Positions 9,102 through 17,361 of a stretch of DNA of 36,850 bases are shown piece by piece; within the stretch, counting starts at the first letter, position 1; the number at the start of each line of letters is the position of its first letter. Origin of the DNA: Thermoplasmatota archaeon (lineage in GTDB: Archaea; Thermoplasmatota; Poseidoniia; Poseidoniales; Thalassarchaeaceae); assembly GCA_030828405.1 (NCBI GenBank), contig JAURCP010000013.1, forward strand, positions 1-36,850, written 5' to 3'. The notes below the pieces were generated by a model. The model did no database searches. It saw only the letters and a list, made by a program, of their open reading frames with translations, and was not told where the DNA came from. The position numbers were made by a program, and so were the translations under genes.

Positions 9102-10046
9102 TTATCCTAAACGTCTTTTCAATTCGGAAATCAATTGTCTGGGTATTGGACTTTCGACTTTCATTAATTTACCATTAGGATGCATGAAGCCGAGAGAGGT
9201 TGCGTGTAAACAGAGTCTGTTAATACTAGCTTTACCGAATCCATGCCTCGTGTCTCCTATCACCGGACAGCCCAGGTTTGCCATATGAAGACGAATCTGT
9301 GCACGGCGGCCTGTGTCTATCTTGATTCGGATTAAGCTATGCTCAGGCCCTGTGTCTTCTAACCACCAGTTAGTAATTGCTGATTTACCGGCACGACGCC
9401 CTTCGGGAACAAGCCTCATTCTCTTGTCTTTCATTTCTTGAATACGTCCTGTTTCAACACCTGAATTAGTAGGTGGTTTACGATGAACTACAGCATGATA
9501 TATTCTTTCAATTGACCGGTCTTTGAATTGTTCTTGTAACATATCACGGATTTCTGTTGAACGCGCGAAAATTATGCACCCTGATGTTTCTCTGTCTAAT
9601 CTATGGACAAGATGGGCTCTAGTGTTTCCATTTTCCCATGCCCAAGCAAAAACTCGAGAAAACATAGTGTCTGCCTCTCCCCGGTCGGTCGCTACAGAAA
9701 GAAGACCTGCTGGTTTATTAACAATAATTATTGATTTGTCCGAATATACCACTTCTGGTTCAGGAATTGTGGTTTTATATTTACCAGTGGTTTCGTCACC
9801 ATCTGATTTTGAAAGTACTGTAATCGTGGTACCAGGAGAAATTTTTGTATTCCCCCTATTTACTTTAACTCCGTCTGCGATTACACGGCCGTGGTCTACC
9901 ATTCTTCGTAAAGAATTCTTTTTTGCATCGGGATGCAATAATGATAAGATCTCGATCACAGTTGCTTCTTCTTGAACTGTGATGTTTGGGTCAGTCATGG
10001 CCTTGGGAAATCGTTCAAACCATTCAAGTTTCTTGATTGAAGGCAT
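9102..10046 (-). CDS. RluA-family RNA pseudouridine synthase with S4 domain
   Basis: Isomerises uridine to pseudouridine in rRNA or tRNA. An S4 RNA-binding domain occupies about residues 24-80, followed by a short linker and the RluA catalytic domain. The catalytic motif HRLDRETSG contains the nucleophilic Asp151; downstream RAQIRLHMANLG and an IGDTRHG-type motif are also family hallmarks. Length 314 aa matches RluC/RluD-type enzymes. This family is mainly bacterial and eukaryotic, so a bacterial origin by transfer is plausible, but base composition looks like that of its neighbours. Target site is unknown. Confidence 0.92.
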   Translation of the reverse strand: MPSIKKLEWFERFPKAMTDPNITVQEEATVIEILSLLHPDAKKNSLRRMVDHGRVIADGVKVNRGNTKISPGTTITVLSKSDGDETTGKYKTTIPEPEVVYSDKSIIIVNKPAGLLSVATDRGEADTMFSRVFAWAWENGNTRAHLVHRLDRETSGCIIFARSTEIRDMLQEQFKDRSIERIYHAVVHRKPPTNSGVETGRIQEMKDKRMRLVPEGRRAGKSAITNWWLEDTGPEHSLIRIKIDTGRRAQIRLHMANLGCPVIGDTRHGFGKASINRLCLHATSLGFMHPNGKLMKVESPIPRQLISELKRRLG

Positions 10047-10125
10047 CTTTGAAGAAAAGGTATATACACTAGTTGGGACGGTGTAAGTTCAAGAGCATGT
10101 TATGCATAAAATGGAGAAAAAATAT

Positions 10126-10548
10126 ATGGAAATAAAGGAAATACTAGACCCTCAAAAATTGATGATTGCAGTAGGAACTATGGTGGTAATTATGTCGCTT
10201 ATGGGAATGACTAGTGGAGAAGAATGGGCAGCAGTAGGCTGGGGAGGAGAAGAAAATGTCCTAGCTCACGATGCAGCATATGAAGAAATGTGGGCTCTTC
10301 ATCTCATGCCATTGGGAGTAATGGCAATAGCAACTGGATTATTTGTAACCGGAAAGGGACTTGCAAAGATGTCAATGATGGCCCCTCTAGTGATTGTTAT
10401 CATCATGGGAGGAATGGGTGCTTTAACAGGAGATAGCGGATATGGGGCAGAGGCTCCACCAATGGATATGTTTGCACCTGCTTTGATTACAATCCTTCTA
10501 ACAGTAATGCTTGGAATCTCAGGATATCTACACAAGGATGGTGAATGA
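10126..10548 (+). CDS. small membrane protein (first of a coupled pair)
   Basis: Unrecognised protein of about 140 residues with four hydrophobic segments, an acidic loop containing several Trp (GEEWAAVGWGG) after the first, and Met-rich helices. In-frame ATGs lie at 10102, 10111 and 10126; I prefer 10126 because a GGAG sequence sits at 10113-10116 and because the downstream remnant at 10932 starts with the same kind of sequence (MDIKDTL versus MEIKEIL). The stop at 10548 is one base before the ATG of the next membrane protein, so the two are translationally coupled and probably form one complex or are paralogues. No function can be assigned. Confidence 0.7.
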   Translation: MEIKEILDPQKLMIAVGTMVVIMSLMGMTSGEEWAAVGWGGEENVLAHDAAYEEMWALHLMPLGVMAIATGLFVTGKGLAKMSMMAPLVIVIIMGGMGALTGDSGYGAEAPPMDMFAPALITILLTVMLGISGYLHKDGE

Positions 10549-10549
10549 C

Positions 10550-10927
10550 ATGGATTTGAAGACTGAGGCACTTAACCCAAAGTGGTGGCTCATCATAACA
10601 GCCTTCATCCATACATTCGTTGGTATGTTGTCCACTTATGATTCATCGAACGATAACGAGACAATGGTTCTCGGCATCATGCTCATCATTCCAGTATACA
10701 TGCTCTATGCAGCCTTCATGACCGAAGGTCAGGCACAAGCTCGCCTTGCAGCAGTTATCGCTGGACCCATCGTAGTATGGTTCCTAGTTTGTGCAGCTAT
10801 GGGATTGGAAGTCACTTATGCTACCGAGAACGTGACATGGGAGTTATCTGCAGATCTTATTCCTCCACTGCTATTCTGGGGTATGACCGCACTGACTGGC
10901 GTTTTAGGTTGGAACTCGGAGGACTGA
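10550..10927 (+). CDS. small membrane protein (second of a coupled pair)
   Basis: 125-residue protein with four hydrophobic segments, similar in length and layout to the preceding protein: a short polar N-terminus ending in a P-K/W motif (NPKWWLIITAF, compare DPQKLMIAVGT), a first helix, an acidic loop (STYDSSNDNE) and three further helices. The two could be distant paralogues. ATG 10550 directly follows the upstream stop; longer in-frame starts at 10511 and 10538 would overlap it. Codon choice here is visibly richer in C at third positions (atc, ttc, gcc) than in the neighbouring gene, which may reflect high expression. Function unknown. Confidence 0.7.
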   Translation: MDLKTEALNPKWWLIITAFIHTFVGMLSTYDSSNDNETMVLGIMLIIPVYMLYAAFMTEGQAQARLAAVIAGPIVVWFLVCAAMGLEVTYATENVTWELSADLIPPLLFWGMTALTGVLGWNSED

Positions 10928-10931
10928 TTTG

Positions 10932-11042
10932 ATGGATATTAAAGACACACTCAGTCAACCAAAAACCTGGATGATACTGTTGAAGAAAAATTTCAGTCTT
11001 TGCGACCATAAATTGCTAATGTCCCTACAAATCCTGACTTGA
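10932..11042 (+). pseudogene. 5' remnant of a third small membrane protein gene
   Basis: Immediately after the second membrane protein an ATG at 10932, preceded by a GGAGG at about 10918-10922, opens a 36-codon frame. Its first 15 residues (MDIKDTLSQPKTWMI) resemble the start of the protein at 10126 (MEIKEILDPQKLMIA), but hydrophobicity is then lost and the frame runs into the 3' end of the convergent methyltransferase gene before stopping at 11042. The simplest reading is a third tandem copy cut off after about 17 codons. A very short functional peptide is less likely. Confidence 0.5.
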
Positions 11043-11607
11043 TACCTACGCGTCTTGTTTCAACATCAGTGAATCCGGCATCAACCATACCTTGTCTCCA
11101 TTGTTCTTCACTCAGTGTTGTCATATGTACATTGAGAGATTTTGGCCACTCGTGACTTTCTACATTTTCCAAATAATGGTCAACTCCTGCAATCAGAACC
11201 CCTTTATCATTCAGCCATTCGTTGAAGAAAATTTTCAACATTTCTAGAGGGTCTTTCAAGTAATATAGAAATTCCATTGAATGTATGAAATCAAACTTCT
11301 GTGAGGGAGTCCACTCCGGAAGTTTTGCTAAATGAAAATCGCCTCCTCCTTTTTGTTTGGCCTTGGTAATCATTTCAATGGATCCGTCAATTCCGACTAC
11401 CTTACTACAATTATCATTTGATTGTAATTTACGACACACCCAACCGTTTCCACAACCCACATCTATCGCTGAAAATGGTTCTACAAGCATTGGAATTGCA
11501 ATATTTAACATATCATTGACTGAATTTGCGTGTCCACTTTCCATTCCCTCATCTCTGTTTCTTAGAGCCCATTCAGAGAATAATTCTGTAGCATCACGAG
11601 TTGTCAT
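10993..11607 (-). CDS. class I SAM-dependent methyltransferase
   Basis: 204-residue methyltransferase with a Rossmann-like SAM site: motif I FSAIDVGCGNGWV (about residues 42-54), the acidic end of strand 2 in VVGIDGS, and motif for strand 4 around FDFIHSMEFLYY. The overall pattern is that of UbiE/Methyltransf_11-type small-molecule methyltransferases, but the substrate cannot be read. It is convergent with the small membrane protein genes and its 3' end overlaps the remnant at 10932. The upstream neighbour is purQ on the same strand with a gap of 40 bp, so read-through from the purine genes is possible. Confidence 0.85.
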   Translation of the reverse strand: MTTRDATELFSEWALRNRDEGMESGHANSVNDMLNIAIPMLVEPFSAIDVGCGNGWVCRKLQSNDNCSKVVGIDGSIEMITKAKQKGGGDFHLAKLPEWTPSQKFDFIHSMEFLYYLKDPLEMLKIFFNEWLNDKGVLIAGVDHYLENVESHEWPKSLNVHMTTLSEEQWRQGMVDAGFTDVETRRVGIKSGFVGTLAIYGRKD

Positions 11608-11647
11608 AATAATGCCGATAGATGTCTATTGGATGAATATTTTCATT

Positions 11648-12466
11648 TTAATTATCGAAATTTTCTGTAACATAATTTACAGCATTTCTGAATATTATCA
11701 TACCTTCTCCTTCACCATGTTCTATATCTTCTCTAGTCCAAGTTGCGCCTAACCATGTTGAATGATTTGCTTCGGGGTGGGGCATTAAACCGAATACTAA
11801 TCCCGATGGATCGCATACACCTGCAATATTTCTCCAACTTTGATTGGGTGAAATTGGATATGGCAATACTTCATCACTTGAGGACGGATATTCGCTTGAA
11901 GGATCTACATATTTTACAACTAGTTGTCCTGCTTCACGCCAGTCATCAAGGAGACTTTTGTCAGCTGTTACGAATTTCCCTTCACCATGGCGTACGGGAA
12001 CTCGAATTCTTGTCATTCCTTTAGTCCAAATGCAGTGGCTTTGGGAATCGAACTCTAACGTAGCCCAACGATTCTCATAATGGCCCGAATCATTCAACGC
12101 TAAGGATGCTGTTTGAGTTAAACTGACATCATCATCACCAGGTAATAATCCCATTTTCACAAGTACTTGAAAGCCATTGCATATCCCAATTACTGGTTTA
12201 CCGGATTTAACAAAATTTCTCACTTGTTCACGCAGTCCGAAACGTAGCCTATTGCCCATCAATCTGCCACTTCCCAAATGGTCGCCGAAGGAAAAGCCTC
12301 CAGGTACAGCCATAATGTGGTAATCTTCTAGATTTAATTCTCCATTGACCAGTCTATTCACATGGACTCTGTCTGCTTTGGCCCCTGCCATTTCGAAAAC
12401 CGCCATTGTTTCCGTCTCACAATTAATTCCAAAACCAGAAAGAACTGCCACTCTAGGTATCATCAT
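11648..12466 (-). CDS. purQ: phosphoribosylformylglycinamidine synthase, glutaminase subunit
   Basis: Class I glutamine amidotransferase that supplies ammonia for the fourth step of purine synthesis (FGAR to FGAM). The N-terminal strand VAVLSGFGINCE is typical of PurQ; the nucleophile lies in GICNGFQVL and the catalytic His/Glu in MPHPEAN near the C-terminus. At 272 aa it is at the long end for PurQ. The start overlaps the last base of the purL stop (TAATG), and a GGAGGT ribosome-binding site (complement of 12475-12480) sits inside the purL tail, so the two subunits are translationally coupled. Two tandem ATGs (12466 and 12463) are equally usable. Confidence 0.95.
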   Translation of the reverse strand: MMIPRVAVLSGFGINCETETMAVFEMAGAKADRVHVNRLVNGELNLEDYHIMAVPGGFSFGDHLGSGRLMGNRLRFGLREQVRNFVKSGKPVIGICNGFQVLVKMGLLPGDDDVSLTQTASLALNDSGHYENRWATLEFDSQSHCIWTKGMTRIRVPVRHGEGKFVTADKSLLDDWREAGQLVVKYVDPSSEYPSSSDEVLPYPISPNQSWRNIAGVCDPSGLVFGLMPHPEANHSTWLGATWTREDIEHGEGEGMIIFRNAVNYVTENFDN

Positions 12467-15400
12467 TAATTTCTACCTCCGTTCAAGGTACCTTTCCAAG
12501 AGTCTCTAAGTTCAGACATTGAAGCAGCCAAAACAGGACTATTTGAGTTTGCAATTGTTATTTCATCGTTAGAGCTAACTTTACCTAAGTAATTACATTC
12601 ATGTCCTTCCATAGAAGCCTCAAAAAGTTTAGAATTTTCTGGTTTTACGCTAACTAAAATCCTACCAAGGCTCTCTCCGAATAGAGCCCCCCAGTCATTC
12701 AAATTAATATCTGCATGGAATATATCTGAAATATCTAAATCGGCACCTGAGTCACATCCAAAACAACATTCTGCTACTGCGGCCGCAAGTCCGGCATCAC
12801 TACAATCATGAGCACTTGAAACTAATTCATTTGACATGGCTTTCGTCAGACTATGATAGAGTGATAAATTCCTAGATGTGTCAATCTGTGGAACTCGTCC
12901 TCCGATCCCACTCTCTCCATTTGATTCATCACGTAACATGAAAGCTAATTCGCTAGCACCCAGCTCTTGGTGAGTTTCTCCGACAAGATATATCATGTCT
13001 CCAACTTGTTTGAAGTCACTGGACACCGCCTTTCTCACATCTGAGTGATTGCCAATTAAGCTGAATAAAAGCGTGGGAGGAACACTGATTTTTTCACCAT
13101 CTAATGTAGCATCATTTTTCATAGAATCTTTACCACTTATACATGGTAGGTTATACGCTCTACATACTTCATCTAATGCTCTGTTTGCTCTAACTAATTG
13201 TGCTAATTTATAACGTCCATCGGGTGTTTTTGCGGATTCTACAGGATCTGGCCAGCAAAAATTGTCAAGGCCGGCGATTAAATCTAAATCTACACCTACA
13301 CATACTGCATTTCGTAACGCCTCATCTATACTGGCTGCCGCCATAGCATACGAATCAATGTCTGAATATCTTGGAACAATTCCGTTTGAAATCACCGCTC
13401 CTTGTGTTTTTCCTTGAATTGGCGCGATTACCGCTGCATCTCCCGGAGCATCGTGATTTACTCCACAAAATGGTTTGATGACTGACTGGGCAATGACTTC
13501 GTGATCATATGACCTTACCCACCATTCTTTACTGGCAACGTTAGGCCTCGCCATCAATCTCGATAGGATTTTTCCCATCTCAACTGCATCTGCGGATGGG
13601 AATATAATTGGACGATGTTTTGGTTCTTGCCATTCTGATTCCAATTGTAATTGAGGGCAGCCATCATGTAAGAACGAGATTGGTAAATGAGCAACTGTTT
13701 CAGCACCATAACGTACAACAAACGCGCCTGAATCTGTAAATTTGCCTACTGCAGTGGCTTCAACTTCGTGTAACCTTGCTAATTTTTCAAATGCTTCACA
13801 GTCTTCGGGGTTGATGCCGATTGTCATCCTCTCTTGAGATTCTGAAACTAATATCTCCCATTTGCTCAATCCCGGTTGTTTCAAAGGCACTGCTGCTAAA
13901 TCTAAATCGGCACCGCCAGTTAATTCTGCTAATTCACCTACACTACTAGATAGTCCGCCTGCACCATTATCGGTGATTACCTGTATTAATCCTAGGTCTC
14001 TAGCTTCCAAAACCATATCTATCATTTTCTTTTGAGTGATTGGGTCTCCTATCTGAACTGCAGAGGAAGGGCTATCTTCTGTCAATTCAAGACTGGAAAA
14101 TGTTGCCCCGTGGATTCCATCGCTGCCAACTCTTCCACCAACCATGTAAATGATATTGCCCGGTTTTGGAGTTTTATCATGGCTCTGTCTTCCATCGGGT
14201 AGTTTCCTAGGCATTATGCCAACGGTTCCGCAGTAAACTAATGGTTTACCTAAATATCTCTCATCAAAAACAATTGCCCCATTTACAGTTGGAATCCCTG
14301 ACTCGTTACCGCCTGCTCGTACTCCAGCGTGTACTCCTCGGAATACCCTAGAAGGATGGAATAAGCCTTCAGGCAAGTAACCAGAATAATCTGGTGGGCC
14401 GAAACAAAATACATCTGTATTAGCTATTGGTCTTGCACCTAACCCAGTACCCAAGATATCTCGATTTACTCCTACTATCCCTGTCATTGCACCTCCATAA
14501 GGGTCTAGGGCACTTGGAGAATTATGAGTCTCTGCTTTGATACAGAGGCTCCATGAATCATTCCAAGCAATTACTCCTGAGTTGTCATGAAATATACTCA
14601 GCAACCAATCAACTTCTGATTGTATATCCAATGTTGGTTTCATAATATGAGTTTTGAATAATGAATCTATGTAAGTATCTTCACCGGTCTCATGATCTAC
14701 ATGATGGATGTTGGCTGCAAATATTTTGTGACAGCAATGTTCTGACCAGGTTTGGGCAAGGCACTCAAGTTCTGCATCCGTTGGAGCGTTTTCTGGAAGA
14801 CCTAATTTCTTTCTTGCAGAACGCACTGTAGGTTTTCTATAATTGGCTTGTATTGCTTTCATTTCTTCTAAATTTAAAGCTAAGAGTCCCTTTTCGCTAA
14901 TTTCAATTAATTCTTCATCGCTAACTTCTAGATTGACTGTTGCCGATGGTTGTTCCATCAACGCCGGCCTCTCTGGGAAATCTAATTTTGGCCAGTTTGA
15001 ATTTAAACATTCTTTTCTATCAGAAATACTTGCTCGTTCAATCATTTGATTGTGCAACTTACTGGCTAACCACCTTGGTGTAACATCGTTCGGAACACCC
15101 CAAAATAAATACGTCATAGTTGTAGAAACTTGAGATTCTTCCGTGACTTCTGGAAAAATTGTTGTTAAACCGTCTAAACCTGCTTGGCCTGCATTGTCTG
15201 TAACGCCCGGTTTGAATCCAACGGTGATTGCTATTTCAGGAGATTTCGGAAATAATTTTTTATTGTCTATTAATGATTGATTCAAAGCACCGAACTCAAT
15301 AATAGGGTCTGCGAATAAGTCGTATATCGCGCGTTCTGCTTCTTTCTCAGAAATATTTGATTTTACCTGATAACCTAATATCACCCTTACAGAATTTACT

Positions 15401-15513
15401 AAAATAGAATAATCTGATTTCAACATTGCTTTGATTGATTCCCCGCGAGCATCGGTCAAACCTTCTATGTCTCGAGTGGCAACTTGAAAGTTGAAAAATT
15501 GTACTTGGCCCAT
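12466..15513 (-). CDS. purL: PurS-PurL fusion, FGAM synthase synthetase subunit
   Basis: ATP-dependent synthetase converting FGAR to FGAM using ammonia from PurQ. At 1015 aa it is about 280 residues longer than stand-alone archaeal PurL. The extra N-terminus (about 1-180) contains two PurS-like modules: VATRDIEGLTDARG and the clearer VGFKPGVTDNAG. The synthetase core follows, with active-site EHCCHK (258-263), ETHNSPSALDPYGGA, GGRVGSDGIHG and, in the second half, CVGVDLDLI, ISGKDSMKN and HDCSDAGLA. The glutaminase is a separate gene (purQ), so this is a two-gene arrangement. It is divergent from pyrF across a 125-bp region that should hold both promoters. Confidence 0.95.
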   Translation of the reverse strand: MGQVQFFNFQVATRDIEGLTDARGESIKAMLKSDYSILVNSVRVILGYQVKSNISEKEAERAIYDLFADPIIEFGALNQSLIDNKKLFPKSPEIAITVGFKPGVTDNAGQAGLDGLTTIFPEVTEESQVSTTMTYLFWGVPNDVTPRWLASKLHNQMIERASISDRKECLNSNWPKLDFPERPALMEQPSATVNLEVSDEELIEISEKGLLALNLEEMKAIQANYRKPTVRSARKKLGLPENAPTDAELECLAQTWSEHCCHKIFAANIHHVDHETGEDTYIDSLFKTHIMKPTLDIQSEVDWLLSIFHDNSGVIAWNDSWSLCIKAETHNSPSALDPYGGAMTGIVGVNRDILGTGLGARPIANTDVFCFGPPDYSGYLPEGLFHPSRVFRGVHAGVRAGGNESGIPTVNGAIVFDERYLGKPLVYCGTVGIMPRKLPDGRQSHDKTPKPGNIIYMVGGRVGSDGIHGATFSSLELTEDSPSSAVQIGDPITQKKMIDMVLEARDLGLIQVITDNGAGGLSSSVGELAELTGGADLDLAAVPLKQPGLSKWEILVSESQERMTIGINPEDCEAFEKLARLHEVEATAVGKFTDSGAFVVRYGAETVAHLPISFLHDGCPQLQLESEWQEPKHRPIIFPSADAVEMGKILSRLMARPNVASKEWWVRSYDHEVIAQSVIKPFCGVNHDAPGDAAVIAPIQGKTQGAVISNGIVPRYSDIDSYAMAAASIDEALRNAVCVGVDLDLIAGLDNFCWPDPVESAKTPDGRYKLAQLVRANRALDEVCRAYNLPCISGKDSMKNDATLDGEKISVPPTLLFSLIGNHSDVRKAVSSDFKQVGDMIYLVGETHQELGASELAFMLRDESNGESGIGGRVPQIDTSRNLSLYHSLTKAMSNELVSSAHDCSDAGLAAAVAECCFGCDSGADLDISDIFHADINLNDWGALFGESLGRILVSVKPENSKLFEASMEGHECNYLGKVSSNDEITIANSNSPVLAASMSELRDSWKGTLNGGRN

Positions 15514-15611
15514 CTGGTTCCGCCGCCTATGAGTAGTTCCCGTAACAACTCGTCAATAATCAAAGTGGTGCGAAGCATAGGCTTAATCTCATAAAAATAG
15601 GCGATGAGTTA

Positions 15612-15628
15612 ACATACCTATGGTATGT
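15612..15628. promoter_or_regulatory. perfect palindrome at the predicted pyrF transcription start
   Basis: ACATACC and GGTATGT flank TAT, a perfect 7-bp inverted repeat ending 10 bp before the pyrF ATG. A TATA-like CATAAAAAT lies at 15590-15598, which in archaea would place the start of transcription about 25 bp downstream, inside the palindrome. This is the position expected for a repressor operator. Confidence 0.45.
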
Positions 15629-15638
15629 GTTTGGAAAC

Positions 15639-16439
15639 ATGGAGGCTCAGACAGTATGGGGTTCAAGATGGGAAAATTGCGCAAATCCTTTGGCTCATCG
15701 TATTATGGAAGTCGCTACAAAAAAGAAATCGCTTGTATGTCTAGCAGCAGACATGGAATCTATCTCTGATTTAATTGAATTAATTACGGAAGTAGGACCA
15801 TATATTGCGGCTTTGAAGACTCATGTAGACATGGTAAAGGATTTCAATAGAGATGATTGGAAGAAATTAACAGAATTAGCAGCTTCCTTAGATTTATTAC
15901 TCTTTGAAGATAGAAAATTTGCCGATATTGGAAAAATATCACAAAATCAAATGGCCGGAATTTATGATATTCGTTCTTGGGCAGATATTGTAACAGCACA
16001 TCGAATTTCGGGCCCAGACATTGTAGATGGGATTGCAGCGGGTTGGGCAGATGTAGAACGGATTGGGGGTATTTTGCTATTAGCACAAATGTCAAGTCGT
16101 GGTAACCTTCTAAGTCCCGATTACACAAAGAACACTATTGAAACAGGAAAAGGCTCACCTCATGTAATTGGATACATTGGTAACGGAAGTTCTACTGAAG
16201 AAATAATTCAATTGAGGGCTTTAGTAGGAGAGGGTCAAATGATTTGGACACCAGGTATTAACCTAGATTCTGGAGCGGGAAAAATGGGTCAGAGATATGG
16301 AAATCCTAGAGATAGTATAACATCGGGAGCAGATATCATTATTGTTGGTTCAGGGATTCATGGTCAAAGTGATCGTGTTACGGCTGCAAAGGCATATGCC
16401 GATGCTTCATGGGAAGCAATTCTTGAACGAGGAAAATAA
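15639..16439 (+). CDS. pyrF: orotidine 5'-phosphate decarboxylase, eukaryote-like type
   Basis: Final step of UMP synthesis, decarboxylating OMP. Catalytic residues lie in LLFEDRKFADIG, the FEDRKFADIG form characteristic of eukaryotic URA3/UMPS-type enzymes, and the N-terminal strand LVCLAADMES with ALKTHVDMV matches that group too. The phosphate-binding region is GADIIIVGSGIHG near the C-terminus. The product has 266 residues, longer than the roughly 210-230 of common archaeal OMP decarboxylases. I prefer ATG 15639 to the GTG at 15627. It is divergent from purL, so purine and pyrimidine genes share one intergenic region. The stop is directly followed by the next start (TAAATG). Confidence 0.93.
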   Translation: MEAQTVWGSRWENCANPLAHRIMEVATKKKSLVCLAADMESISDLIELITEVGPYIAALKTHVDMVKDFNRDDWKKLTELAASLDLLLFEDRKFADIGKISQNQMAGIYDIRSWADIVTAHRISGPDIVDGIAAGWADVERIGGILLLAQMSSRGNLLSPDYTKNTIETGKGSPHVIGYIGNGSSTEEIIQLRALVGEGQMIWTPGINLDSGAGKMGQRYGNPRDSITSGADIIIVGSGIHGQSDRVTAAKAYADASWEAILERGK

Positions 16440-16691
16440 ATGTCTACACCAATTGAAGAACTTGCCCTGTATGCTACATACTGGTTTGCTGCAATTGGGA
16501 TCTCGCTTCTTACAATATTCATTCTTGCAAGAGAAATTCTAAAACGCTGGCGACTTAATTATCGACTAGACAATAATGATGAAACGTTGTTGAACGACTC
16601 TTCAGTAAAAATTGAAGTCCTAACTAGTGCTCCAAAAGGAAGCTCATTTGTAGATTCTGTACCTGCTATTCTAGTTGAAAATCCCGAATAA
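16440..16691 (+). CDS. small single-pass membrane protein
   Basis: 83-residue protein with one transmembrane helix (about residues 10-31), a basic stop-transfer segment (REILKRWR) and a polar tail, so the N-terminus probably faces outwards and the tail the cytoplasm. The ATG follows the pyrF stop without a gap, which implies translational coupling, although no link with pyrimidine synthesis is obvious. Its last 21 bases overlap the 3' end of the convergent receiver-like gene. Not recognised as any family. Confidence 0.55.
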   Translation: MSTPIEELALYATYWFAAIGISLLTIFILAREILKRWRLNYRLDNNDETLLNDSSVKIEVLTSAPKGSSFVDSVPAILVENPE

Positions 16692-17342
16692 ATTGTCATA
16701 ATACTCTTGAATATCAATATATTCCAAATAGTGAGCTATACCTAATCCTGAACCAATAAGTATGGTCGATAAGATTAGTAACTTTAATTTTCGTCCACGT
16801 TTTTTCTTTGGCTTATCAGTTAGAGTTGGCGGCTCCGCAGGTAATAGAGGCAGAGGAGGTAGTTCGGGAAGAGGGGGCAATACTGGCTCTGGTTCTTCTA
16901 AGTCCGGATACAAGGCATCCAAATCAGGAAGACCCGGAGCTTCGGGAATCTCTCCCATAATTTCTTCCCATTTTTCATCTACATCACTAAATGCGACTGG
17001 TGTGACAAGTGTAAGGACCGCCCCTGAAGAATATGCTGCGTCCTGAGTTTTGGATAATCTCGTTTTGCTGGAAACAAAGATGATTCGAGCTTTAGGATCT
17101 GTCTCTCTCATTTCAAGTGCGGCAATATGTCCGTCCATTGTTGGTAAATCTAGTGTGAGAAATACCAATTCAGGCTTTAAACGAACATATTCGTCTACCG
17201 CTTTATCTCCATCATGACAGATTTCAACGCTCCAGCCTCTCCGGGACATTATGTTCCTTAGCCTGCCCTCCAAGATAGAATTGCCAACTACAACAAGAGC
17301 TACACGTGACATCTCAAACCGCACACAAGGGGCATGATACAT
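16671..17342 (-). CDS. degenerate receiver-domain protein with C-terminal membrane anchor
   Basis: N-terminal CheY-like fold (about 120 residues), then a Pro/Leu/Glu-rich linker, a basic KPKKKRGRK patch, one transmembrane helix (LKLLILSTILIGSGLGIAHY) and a short tail. Aligned without gaps to the receiver phosphorylation motif PDLVLLDxMMPxMDG, the sequence PELVFLTLDLPTMDG has Thr in place of the phospho-acceptor Asp. The acidic pair after strand 1 is replaced (VVVGN) and the conserved Lys before Pro is Thr (LVTPVAF). It is therefore a pseudo-receiver, unlikely to be phosphorylated in the usual way. The second in-frame ATG at 17312 (MSRVALVVVG) is the more typical domain start. It lies 20 bp (or 50 bp from the second ATG) downstream of ftsY on the same strand. 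Confidence 0.75.
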   Translation of the reverse strand: MYHAPCVRFEMSRVALVVVGNSILEGRLRNIMSRRGWSVEICHDGDKAVDEYVRLKPELVFLTLDLPTMDGHIAALEMRETDPKARIIFVSSKTRLSKTQDAAYSSGAVLTLVTPVAFSDVDEKWEEIMGEIPEAPGLPDLDALYPDLEEPEPVLPPLPELPPLPLLPAEPPTLTDKPKKKRGRKLKLLILSTILIGSGLGIAHYLEYIDIQEYYDNLFGIFN

Positions 17343-17361
17343 GAAAGACGCGGTGCGGAAG

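Noticed and set aside
16762-17046. Gly/Ser-rich open frame on the plus strand
   Set aside because: Antisense shadow of the Pro-rich linker of the receiver-like protein; no start signal or family match.
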